Positions 34,017-41,794 of a DNA stretch of 42,163 nucleotides are shown piece by piece. The notes under the pieces are model-generated. The model worked only from the letters and a program-made list of their open reading frames with translations. It made no database searches and had not been told where the DNA came from. Each line of letters starts with the position of its first letter. Position 1 is the first letter of the stretch. The stretch lies in NCBI GenBank assembly GCA_022822185.1, contig JAJECE010000125.1, forward strand, positions 1 through 42,163, given 5' to 3'. The DNA comes from Rhodothermales bacterium. GTDB taxonomy: Bacteria; Bacteroidota; Rhodothermia; Rhodothermales; Bin80. The position numbers and the translations under genes were made by a program.

Positions 34017-35828
34017 TCAGTCAAGATCACCGCTCATGTCGGGGCTGCACTCCCCGTGAATTAGGTCCAGAAAAGCCTCCAGTGTCATTCCACCAAGGTT
34101 CTTATTGGAGCGGGCACGCACCGAAATCACATCCTGCTCCGCCTCACGAGTGCCAAGGACCACCATGTAAGGCACCTTGAATATCTCCGCCTCCCGAATT
34201 TTGTATCCGATTTTTTCACCTCGGACATCCAGCGTCGTTCGCAGCCCCTCGGACTTAAGCCTGCTATGGACTTCTTTGGCATAGTCCTCCGTGCGGTCAG
34301 AGATAGACAGTACACGAACTTGCTCAGGGGCCAGCCACATCGGGAACGCCCCTGCACAATGCTCAATCAAGACCCCAATAAAGCGCTCCAGTGATCCAAA
34401 AATTGCCCGATGTATCATCGCTGGCCGGTGGCGCTCATCATCTGTTCCTGTGTACCAGAGATCGAAGCGCTCCGGCAGGTTATAATCCAGCTGAACCGTC
34501 CCCAACTGCCACTGCCGACCAAGTGCATCGTGAACCATAAAATCAATCTTCGGCCCATAAAATGCCGCTTCACCTAACTCCTCGTGTACTTCAAAATTCA
34601 TTCCATGCACAACTTTACGCATGGCATCCTCCGCCTCATTCCAGTTGTCTTCTGAACCGGTATATTTCTCATGGTCATCAGGATCACGCAGGGACAACTG
34701 TACACTAAATTCTTTAAAATCCAATGCACGCAGAACACGAATAGCAAGATCCACCGAATCCTGGATCTCTTCTTCCACCTGGTCATGCCTGCAAAAAATA
34801 TGTGCATCATCAACCGTAAAACCGCGGACACGGGTCAAACCGCCGAGTTCTCCCGTCTGCTCATATCGATATACCTGTCCGAATTCCGCCAGACGCACCG
34901 GCAACTCCCGATAACTGCGCCGCTTATGTGCATATACGAGAATATGATGCGGACAATTCATGGGCTTGAGCAGATAGCCATCCATCCCGTGTGAACTCAT
35001 CGGCGGAAATTGGTTTTCGCTATAATAGGGATAGTGTCCACTCGTCCGATAAAGATCAAGATGGCCGATATGCGGGGTAAGGACCGGCTCATAACCGCGC
35101 CGAGTCTGCTCTTCGCGTAGAAAATTTACCAATGTCTCACGAAGGGTGGCCCCTGCCGGAAGCCAGAGCGGAAGTCCTGGTCCAACTTCTTCGCTCAACA
35201 TGAACAGTTCCAATTTTTTTCCTAATACCCGGTGATCTCTGGCACGAGCCTGCTCCAGGCGCTCCAGGTATGCATCCAATTGCGTCCGGTTCTTCCATGC
35301 CGTCCCATAGATCCGTGTGAGTTGCACACGCTCAGCATCCCCGCGCCAATAGGCACCTGCAACGGATAGAAGCTTAATACCATTCGACTTGAGGTATCCC
35401 GTATGAGGAATGTGAGGCCCCCGGCAGAGATCAACGAAAGAATCCTGCTGGTAGACGGTCAGCCGCGTATCCCCATTCTTGGCGGCCAGTTCCTCAATCA
35501 ATTCCACCTTATAGGGGTTATCCTCAAAGAGTTTGTAGGCCTCCTCCAACGTTACCTCACGGATCTCAAAACGATGACGCCCCTTGATGATTGCCCGCAT
35601 CCGTTCCTCAATCCAGACCAGATCTTCTTCGTGCGGCGGACGCGCCATCTCGAAGTCGTAATAGAACCGATCTTCAATCGGCGGCCCAATGGTCGGCTTT
35701 GCATCAGGAAAACGCTCCACAACGGCCTGTGCCATAATGTGTGCGGCCGAATGGCGTATTTTATAGAGAGCCGGATCGTACCCTTCCGGAATGTACGTTT
35801 CAGCTTGCTCCAGGAGTTCTTCAATCAT
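34017..35828 (-). CDS. thrS: Threonyl-tRNA synthetase lacking the TGS domain
   Basis: ThrRS charges tRNA-Thr. The ATG at 35828 gives 603 residues; 43 further upstream codons in frame show no family character and lie in the shared duplicated leader. The protein begins directly with a short linker and the editing domain (KIRHSAAHIMAQAV, His26 and His30 by this numbering, and later CRGPHIPHTG). It continues with the class II core: MNCPHH for the zinc cysteine, motif 2 around VYRYEQTGELGGLTRVRGFTVDDAH, motif 3 IHRAIFGSLERFIG. The anticodon-binding domain ends the protein. Compared with the ~640-residue E. coli enzyme the N-terminal TGS domain is absent. It is divergent from a broken alkD copy. 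Confidence 0.95.
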   Translation of the reverse strand: MIEELLEQAETYIPEGYDPALYKIRHSAAHIMAQAVVERFPDAKPTIGPPIEDRFYYDFEMARPPHEEDLVWIEERMRAIIKGRHRFEIREVTLEEAYKLFEDNPYKVELIEELAAKNGDTRLTVYQQDSFVDLCRGPHIPHTGYLKSNGIKLLSVAGAYWRGDAERVQLTRIYGTAWKNRTQLDAYLERLEQARARDHRVLGKKLELFMLSEEVGPGLPLWLPAGATLRETLVNFLREEQTRRGYEPVLTPHIGHLDLYRTSGHYPYYSENQFPPMSSHGMDGYLLKPMNCPHHILVYAHKRRSYRELPVRLAEFGQVYRYEQTGELGGLTRVRGFTVDDAHIFCRHDQVEEEIQDSVDLAIRVLRALDFKEFSVQLSLRDPDDHEKYTGSEDNWNEAEDAMRKVVHGMNFEVHEELGEAAFYGPKIDFMVHDALGRQWQLGTVQLDYNLPERFDLWYTGTDDERHRPAMIHRAIFGSLERFIGVLIEHCAGAFPMWLAPEQVRVLSISDRTEDYAKEVHSRLKSEGLRTTLDVRGEKIGYKIREAEIFKVPYMVVLGTREAEQDVISVRARSNKNLGGMTLEAFLDLIHGECSPDMSGDLD

Positions 35829-36105
35829 GCGTGAACATAAATTATTACTGACCAACAGAGGGACACGCGTTCGAGGGCAAGGTGTTCCCGCGAGATGACT
35901 GCCAGAGACATTCAAACCCTGATGGAGGGCCACAGAGATCCCGTTCGGGCTGCACACAGTCTGGCTTTTTCAAAACCGTCCAAGCGAATACGGAGAGGGA
36001 GACATTTTTCCTGGTACTACATTACCTGAACTTCGCAAAATTGCGCAATGCCGGAAAGATGCCCCACTTAAGGAAATGACACTCTTATTACGACTCCATT
36101 TCCCT
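35687..36105. repeat. Direct repeat copy 1: thrS 5' end, intergenic leader and alkD 5' end
   Basis: From CAATGGTCGG at 35687 the sequence aligns with 39608 onward at an offset of 3921-3924 bp, with scattered substitutions and small indels. The best-conserved part is the leader between the two start codons (GCGTGAACATAAATTATTACTGACCAA region). Homology stops near 36105. In this copy thrS is intact and alkD is frameshifted. Confidence 0.88.
35895..36105 (+). pseudogene. Broken 5' fragment of an AlkD-like DNA glycosylase gene
   Basis: The ATG at 35895 begins TARDIQTLME and continues in register with the intact gene at 39819 for about 21 codons. A one-base loss near GCACACAG and a second near ACCGTCCA shift the frame. 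Segments FFKT, LPELRKIA-like and KEMTLLL remain recognisable in rotating frames. After about 36105 the match ends, and the frame runs through unrelated sequence to a TGA at 36250. The HEAT-like catalytic region is missing. Confidence 0.82.
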
Positions 36106-36233
36106 TTTTTTGTTTTTTCAGGGTACGGTATTCCCGGCGAACTGGACACTTTTTTGGAGAATCAGAGTCTCAAAAAATGGCATGGGAGATCGCTTCGTTA
36201 CCATGTGGGCAAGGATCGCCATGTCGAAACACT

Positions 36234-37655
36234 TCAGGAAAAGATAACCTGAATATCCGTATACTCTTTCAGGCCTTCCTCTGCGAATTCGACCCCGAAA
36301 CCCGAGCGTTTTACCCCGCCGAAGGGAGCGTTGGGCTGAATCATTCCGTGCTTGTTTATCCAAACTGAGCCGCACTCCATTTGATTCGCTATTCTTTTCG
36401 CATTTTCTATGTCTCGGCTCCAGACCGAACCTCCAAGACCATTCGGATTGTCATTTGCCTTCCTGATTGCCTCTCTGGTTTGATGGTAGCGGATAATTGG
36501 CAAAACGGGTCCGAACTGTTCCTTGTCAACTAGAGGAGCTCCGTTTTCCAAATCAGCTATGATCGTGAGCGGATAAAAATATCCCTTCCCGCCCATTTCC
36601 TTCCGTATTTCTCCAGGGTCTCCCCCTAACAGCACACGTCCCCTGGACTTCGCGTCCTGCACCAGATCGGACACGATGTCGTACTGCTTGCGGTTCTGAA
36701 TCGGTCCTAAGACAACATCTTCGTTCGTACCCTCACCAACCTTCATCTTTCGGGCGAGATCAACTAATTCACCACAGACCCCGTCGTACACATCATCGTG
36801 AACATAGAGACGTTTCAACGCCGCACAGGTTTGCCCGCTATTGATGAATGCGCCCCAGAAAAGCCCCTCAGCAATCTGCTTTGGGTCGACATCTGGAAGA
36901 ACAATTCCGGCATCGTTTCCGCCGAGTTCAAGAGTCAGTCGCTTCATGGTTTCCGCTGAGTTCGCCATGATCTTCCGGCCCGTTGCGCAGGAACCGGTGA
37001 ACACAATTTTGCCGATCCCTTCATGCGCCGTCATTGCGGCACCCAATCTGTCCTTTCCTGCGATGCAATTGACCACGCCCTCTGGCAGTACCTGATTCAT
37101 GAACTCAATCAGGCGCAGCGTTGATAGGGGCGTAAAGGGCGAAGGCTTGATCACTACCGTGTTGCCCGAGAGAACAGCAGGAACGATATGCCAGATCGCA
37201 ATCATGACCGGAAAATTCCAGGGCGTAATTGAGCCCACGACACCGATTGGCTTGCGGTGAAGCTCAACCCTGCCTGCATCATTGTCCTGGAGAACTTTCA
37301 CTGGAAGGGAAAGTCTGGCCGTATAACGGGTCCAGGCTACCGCGCCACCGACTTCCCAGCGTGAGCCGAGGCCATTTAGGGGCTTACCCTGCTCAGCGGT
37401 CAGGATACGGGCAAGCTCTTCGGCATTTTCCTCAATTTTCGATGCAATTTTCAGACATGCTGTCTGTCTTTGCGATTCGGGCACTTCGCGCCATTTTTCG
37501 AACGCCATCTGAGCAGCTCGCACGGCATCGTCCAGATCTTTCTTTCGTGCCAGTGATGCAAGTCCGGCTACTTCTTCATTGGCGGGATTCAATACATTAA
37601 AGCATCGTCCGGTAGGGACCTTCTTGCCATTGATGATGAGATGGAATGGTTTCAT
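36234..37655 (-). CDS. NAD(P)-dependent aldehyde dehydrogenase
   Basis: This 473-residue ALDH superfamily member has TPWNFPV with Asn147, the cofactor lysine in VVIKPSPFTP (Lys170), the Rossmann segment FTGSCATGRKI (219-229), the general base Glu243 in LELGG and the catalytic Cys277 in SGQTCAALKR. PFGGVKRSGFG is the family C-terminal signature. It oxidises an aldehyde to the acid; the exact substrate cannot be read from the sequence. The gene is divergent from a PLP decarboxylase across 423 bp. Together they could turn an amino acid into an amine and then oxidise an aldehyde, but an amine oxidase or transaminase would be needed between. Both lie inside the ~3.9-kb unit bounded by the thrS/alkD repeats. 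Confidence 0.92.
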   Translation of the reverse strand: MKPFHLIINGKKVPTGRCFNVLNPANEEVAGLASLARKKDLDDAVRAAQMAFEKWREVPESQRQTACLKIASKIEENAEELARILTAEQGKPLNGLGSRWEVGGAVAWTRYTARLSLPVKVLQDNDAGRVELHRKPIGVVGSITPWNFPVMIAIWHIVPAVLSGNTVVIKPSPFTPLSTLRLIEFMNQVLPEGVVNCIAGKDRLGAAMTAHEGIGKIVFTGSCATGRKIMANSAETMKRLTLELGGNDAGIVLPDVDPKQIAEGLFWGAFINSGQTCAALKRLYVHDDVYDGVCGELVDLARKMKVGEGTNEDVVLGPIQNRKQYDIVSDLVQDAKSRGRVLLGGDPGEIRKEMGGKGYFYPLTIIADLENGAPLVDKEQFGPVLPIIRYHQTREAIRKANDNPNGLGGSVWSRDIENAKRIANQMECGSVWINKHGMIQPNAPFGGVKRSGFGVEFAEEGLKEYTDIQVIFS

Positions 37656-38078
37656 CGGTGCACTTATTCAGGGTTTCCTGTATCAATATTTTGTGACGGA
37701 GTTACAATATAATGCTGGAGCAGTTGTTTATTGTATTTTCAAGAAATTACACACCTGTGTACCCATACCACGGAGTTCGTCATGACTTGTCAAACATGTG
37801 TATACCAAAAATGGAATATTGATCTATCCTGTTTTCTCAAGATACACCTCCATTGGGGCGATTCCCGCAAGGGATTGTAATTCAAAAACGGGGGCAGATT
37901 CAAGGACATGTCAATACGTGACATCCGCTTTCGTCTACGGGGTAACGCAAAAATCTAAAGACAGCGCCAGGAGAACTTGAGATTTTGGGGTGCACAAGCA
38001 TAAATTTTCCTACTTTTATGTTTGTACCTGCATTTTTAAATCCAGCACAATTGATTTTTGTGCCTGAGAGGACATTCA
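37656..38078. promoter_or_regulatory. 423-bp divergent intergenic region with a candidate -7 box
   Basis: TATGTTTG at 38017-38024 fits the TAnnTTTG element and would give a leader of roughly 50 nt for the decarboxylase. No matching -33 element is clear. I looked for a structured leader and saw no recognisable riboswitch core. The ALDH promoter side shows nothing I can name. Confidence 0.35.
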
Positions 38079-39542
38079 ATGGAAAAAATAACAGATGGTA
38101 ATGATGGAGTCGGAAATGATCTCCAGATGTCGCCGGAACAGATGTTGACACTTGCGCGCCAAACGGCAGAATTGATCGTGCAGCGTATTAAGAATTTACC
38201 CGGAGAAAGTGCTTGGGCGGGAGAGTTCCGGCGAGATCTTGAGGATCAACTGATGAAGCCTCCGCCTGAGGAGAGCCGCTCGGCTTTGCAGGTGATAGAG
38301 GAAGCCGCACATGAAATACTCCCTGCCGCACTGCGCTTAGACCATCCGCGGTGTTTCGGATTTATCCCTTCCCAGCCCACTTGGCCTGGAGTCTTGGCTG
38401 ACTTCATGGTTGCCGGATTTAACATCAACCAGAGTTCCTGGCTGATTTCGAGTGGTCCGAGCCAGTTAGAACTTGTCGTGATTGATTGGTTTCGGAACTG
38501 GATTGGTTATCCAGAAAATGCTGGAGGGGTGTTAACAAGTGGGGGATCGGCGGCAAACCTAAATGGTCTTGTTGCGGCGCGGGAGGCTGCGGGCAATCCA
38601 GAACGGGGCACTCTGTATATGAGTGACCAAAGCCACAGTGCGCTCACCAAAGCGGCCAGGATTATGGGGCTTCGTCCAGACTGTATTCGCATGATTCCGA
38701 CCGACGGGCATTTCCGTATGGATGTGGATGCGCTTGCTGAGACTGTGACCGAAGATAGAGCCGCCGGATTCAGTCCCATTGCGGTATGTGCGAACGCTGG
38801 GACATCCAGCTGCGGAGCTGTTGATCCGCTGAAAACGATGGCAGACTATTGCGAGGCGCAGGATCTATGGCTTCATGTTGATGCCGCTCATGGGGGATTT
38901 GTCATGGTGACCGAGGAAGGTAGGACTATCCTGCGTGGAATTGAACGTGCAGATTCAATTGTCCTAGACGCACATAAGTGGTTCTTCCAGCCTTATGAAG
39001 TGGGAGGTCTGATGGTGAAGGATGTACGTACCCTTGAGCAGGCATTTATCGGAAAATGCGACATTCTTCAGGATACAATCTGGGGAGCTGGCCATCCAAA
39101 TTTTTCGGATAGAGGTTTGCAGCTTAGCCGCTCCGTCAGGGCATTAAAGATCTGGATGTCTGTTCAAACCTTCGGTATGGCCGCATTCCGGAGTGCCCAG
39201 TCGAATGGGATCATGCTCGCACGTAAAATTGAGGAGTATGTTGAGGAGAGTACTGTCTTAGAGATGTTGGCACCTGTCGCACTGGGAATTGCATGCTTCC
39301 GCGTCAATCCCGGTAACACTGATCTTAACGAGGATATGTTGGAAGCCATCAACAAGACCGTACTCGCTCGAGTCTTCTGGGAAGACCATGCGTTCATATC
39401 GTCGACACGTCTAAGTGGAATGTTAGCTCTCAGGATGTGTGTCATCAACTATACAACGACTTGGCACGAAGTGCACGAGACATTAGACACCATCTCGAAA
39501 TTCGGAATGGAGGATTTGGTTCAAGATGTGCCTCCATCCTGA
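38079..39542 (+). CDS. Group II PLP-dependent amino-acid decarboxylase (aromatic-amino-acid-decarboxylase-like)
   Basis: The ATG at 38079 has GAGAGGA 6 nt upstream, so the 7-codon extension to 38058 is rejected. The 487-residue enzyme has TSGGSAANLNGL (153-164), SDQSHSALTKAAR with the ring-stacking His186, HVDAAHGG (266-273, the aspartate that protonates the PLP nitrogen) and the Schiff-base Lys300 in DAHKWFFQPYEVG. RCFGFIPSQPTWPGVLADF near the N-terminus is typical of aromatic-L-amino-acid decarboxylases. Substrate likely Tyr, Trp or Phe derivatives, but specificity is not certain. It is divergent from the ALDH gene. Confidence 0.92.
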   Translation: MEKITDGNDGVGNDLQMSPEQMLTLARQTAELIVQRIKNLPGESAWAGEFRRDLEDQLMKPPPEESRSALQVIEEAAHEILPAALRLDHPRCFGFIPSQPTWPGVLADFMVAGFNINQSSWLISSGPSQLELVVIDWFRNWIGYPENAGGVLTSGGSAANLNGLVAAREAAGNPERGTLYMSDQSHSALTKAARIMGLRPDCIRMIPTDGHFRMDVDALAETVTEDRAAGFSPIAVCANAGTSSCGAVDPLKTMADYCEAQDLWLHVDAAHGGFVMVTEEGRTILRGIERADSIVLDAHKWFFQPYEVGGLMVKDVRTLEQAFIGKCDILQDTIWGAGHPNFSDRGLQLSRSVRALKIWMSVQTFGMAAFRSAQSNGIMLARKIEEYVEESTVLEMLAPVALGIACFRVNPGNTDLNEDMLEAINKTVLARVFWEDHAFISSTRLSGMLALRMCVINYTTTWHEVHETLDTISKFGMEDLVQDVPPS

Positions 39543-39596
39543 ATTCCCAATCGGCAACTAGCAACACAACTTTCTCTCGATGACACTTAGAATTCT

Positions 39597-39752
39597 TCAT
39601 TGGGGGACAATGGTCGACTCTGCATCGGAAAAACGTTCCACGACGGCCTGTGCCATAATATGTGCGGCCGATTGGCGTATTTTGTAGCGAGCCGGATCGT
39701 ACCCTTCCGGGATGTATGTTTCAGTTTTCTCCAGGTGGAGTTCTCCAATCAT
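39597..39752 (-). pseudogene. Truncated thrS 5' fragment (51 codons)
   Basis: The ATG at 39752 starts a 51-codon frame that aligns with the first ~47 residues of thrS: YIPEGYDPARYKIRQSAAHIM against YIPEGYDPALYKIRHSAAHIM. It ends at a TGA at 39599-39597, just past the end of the repeat. The editing-site histidine corresponding to His26 is changed to Gln. The rest of the synthetase is missing. A one-codon insertion lies near the start (LHLEKTE against LLEQAE). It is a dead copy or at most a 51-residue peptide. Confidence 0.85.
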
Positions 39753-40020
39753 GCGTGAACATAAATTATTACTGACCAAAAGAGGGACACGTGCTCGCAG
39801 GCAAGGTACTCCCGAGGGATGACTGCCAGAGACATTCAAACCCTGATGGAGGACCGGGAAGATCCCGTCCGGGCTGCACATTGCCAGGGCTTTTTCAAAA
39901 CCGGCCCAGGTGAATACGGAGAGGGAGACATTTTTCGCGGTATTCCGGTGCCTGAACTTCGTAAAATTGCGCGATACTGGAAAGATGTTCCACTTGAGGA
40001 AATGACCCTCTTGTTGCAAT
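39608..40020. repeat. Direct repeat copy 2: thrS stub, leader and intact alkD 5' end
   Basis: This is the counterpart of 35687-36105. Here the plus-strand alkD frame is open and continues past the repeat, while the minus-strand thrS frame ends at the repeat boundary. The two copies enclose the aldehyde dehydrogenase and decarboxylase genes. Confidence 0.88.
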
Positions 40021-41519
40021 CCCCTTACCATGAGGATCGGTTCGTCGCACTTTGCCTTCTCGTTCACTCTTTCCAGCACGGCAACGAAGATGCTGTCTAT
40101 CAGGTGTATCTGGAACATACATCCTTCATTAACAACTGGGACCTGGTAGATACAAGCTGTCACAAGATCGTAGGTCCCTACCTCTTCCAGCGCCCTCGAA
40201 CCTTATTGTATGCACTTGCCCGCAGCGAAAATCTGTGGGAGCGCCGCATTGCAATGGTGTCCACCTATTATTTCATTAAGCGTGATCAACTTATCGACAC
40301 ACTTGCCCTGGCCGATCTCCTTTCGGGAGATCAGGATGACCTGATCCATAAAGCCAGTGGTTGGATGCTCCGTGAAGTAGGGAAGCGTAATGAATCTGTA
40401 CTCATTAAATTCCTGAATGACCCTGCCGTAAACCTACCCAGAACAGCACTCAGATACGCAATTGAGCGCTTCTCCCCGCCTCTAAGAAAAGAATACATGA
40501 AGAACCATACGACAGACATTCCCATTCATTCCACGAATCCGAAACCACCTCACTGGCGAGCCTATCGACACGTGATGGAAGCCGCCGTAAAACTAAAAGG
40601 GCGTGTGGTTCATACCCCTGTCATTCAATCGGAAATGCTGAAAAAAAGTAGCGGGGCAGAAGTTTTTCTAAAACTTGAGAATGAGCAGCATACTGGATCG
40701 TTCAAGTATCGCGGGGCGCTCAATAAACTCTTGTCACTTGGAGAATCTCCACCTCTGGCCATCGGAGCATCAACCGGAAATCATGGTCATGCCATGTCTA
40801 TGGTTCTGCATGAACTTGATCTGGATGGGACTATCTTTTTGCCCTCCACAACCACAGAATACAAAGTGGACTCTCTCCGCGAATATAACGTAAACCTTGT
40901 CTTCTACGGGGAAGACGGCATTGATGCAGAGCGGAAAGCTCGTCACATCGCAGAGCACAATGAACACGTATTCATTTCTCCTTACAATGATCTTCAAGTC
41001 ATCGCAGGTCAGGGATCAATTGGCATAGAACTGCTGGAACAGATTGGGGCAATAGACTATCTATTTGCCTCTGTTGGGGGAGGCGGGCTGATCAGCGGCA
41101 TTGCGCTTGCTCTGAAAAGCCATATCCCAGATATCACGATTGTGGGATGTTCACCAGAGAGATCGAATGTTATGCAGAAATCCGTGGAGGCTGGCGTGAT
41201 CGTTGAGCAACCTCGGCAATCCACACTTTCCGATGGTACCGCCGGTGGCATTGAGGCGGATTCCGTGACCCTTCCCCTGTGTATTGATCTGGTGGATGAT
41301 TGGGTCACCGCGACCGAAGAAGAAATTGGCAGTGCGATCAGGTTGATCTACAGAGAACATGGAATCAAAATTGAAGGGGCTGCCGCCGTCACCGTTGCAT
41401 GTTTTCTGAAATACCGAACATGCCTCACTGGAAAAAAGGTGGTACTGGTGATCTGCGGCGGTAACATCTCTGATGCACAATTTGAGCATATACTAACACA
41501 AGGTTTGTTAAATGACTGA
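39819..41519 (+). CDS. Fusion of AlkD-like DNA glycosylase and threonine-dehydratase-like PLP enzyme
   Basis: One open frame of 566 residues holds two enzymes. Residues 1-228 are an AlkD/COG4912-type HEAT-like alkylpurine glycosylase, with VPELRKIARYW, NNWDLVDTSCH (Trp107, Asp111), NLWERRIAMVS (Arg142/143) and KASGWMLREVGKR (Trp182), the positions used for DNA binding and catalysis in AlkD. Residues about 241-566 are a fold-type II PLP enzyme with Schiff-base Lys296 (HTGSFKYRGA), STGNHGHAMS and the phosphate loop SVGGGGLISG. That half resembles threonine dehydratase or serine racemase without an ACT domain. An internal ATG at the junction (40498) could start the second enzyme alone. The join may come from loss of the alkD stop. 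The start is fixed by the homologous copy at 35895. Confidence 0.85.
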   Translation: MTARDIQTLMEDREDPVRAAHCQGFFKTGPGEYGEGDIFRGIPVPELRKIARYWKDVPLEEMTLLLQSPYHEDRFVALCLLVHSFQHGNEDAVYQVYLEHTSFINNWDLVDTSCHKIVGPYLFQRPRTLLYALARSENLWERRIAMVSTYYFIKRDQLIDTLALADLLSGDQDDLIHKASGWMLREVGKRNESVLIKFLNDPAVNLPRTALRYAIERFSPPLRKEYMKNHTTDIPIHSTNPKPPHWRAYRHVMEAAVKLKGRVVHTPVIQSEMLKKSSGAEVFLKLENEQHTGSFKYRGALNKLLSLGESPPLAIGASTGNHGHAMSMVLHELDLDGTIFLPSTTTEYKVDSLREYNVNLVFYGEDGIDAERKARHIAEHNEHVFISPYNDLQVIAGQGSIGIELLEQIGAIDYLFASVGGGGLISGIALALKSHIPDITIVGCSPERSNVMQKSVEAGVIVEQPRQSTLSDGTAGGIEADSVTLPLCIDLVDDWVTATEEEIGSAIRLIYREHGIKIEGAAAVTVACFLKYRTCLTGKKVVLVICGGNISDAQFEHILTQGLLND

Positions 41520-41794
41520 ACGGGTCCATCAGCAGTGCGTGCTGCATCAAGGATTGGGTTTATTGGAGTCCGAAAAATGGATAGATTCTACTGGAGCCGG
41601 CATGAAAGGAACTGCCTCCATTAACTCGTAAAATTACGTTAACGTCGAGTGTTTAACCGATAAGTCACATCGAAATTCGAAAATTCTACATGCACCCCCC
41701 ATGATGCATACTGAACCTGAGAGATATGTTTCCCGGCCCCAAGAGCACATTTACATATGTATCCCGTAACTTACCGTAAAGTCCCCGTAATCTG

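Noticed and set aside
35829-35957. 43-residue N-terminal extension of ThrRS
   Set aside because: The extension covers the leader and the antisense of the broken alkD start, is not TGS-like, and the ATG at 35828 fits the conserved domain.
37656-38078. Riboswitch before the decarboxylase
   Set aside because: I could not find a conserved aptamer core or a convincing expression-platform hairpin; only a candidate -7 box is supported.
35687-40020. Insertion sequence or transposon between the repeats
   Set aside because: There is no transposase or integrase gene and no terminal inverted repeats; the flanking repeats are gene fragments, which fits homologous recombination better.
39597-40163. 188-codon minus-strand frame as one protein
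   Set aside because: Only its last 51 codons are thrS-derived; the rest is antisense to the alkD-like domain.
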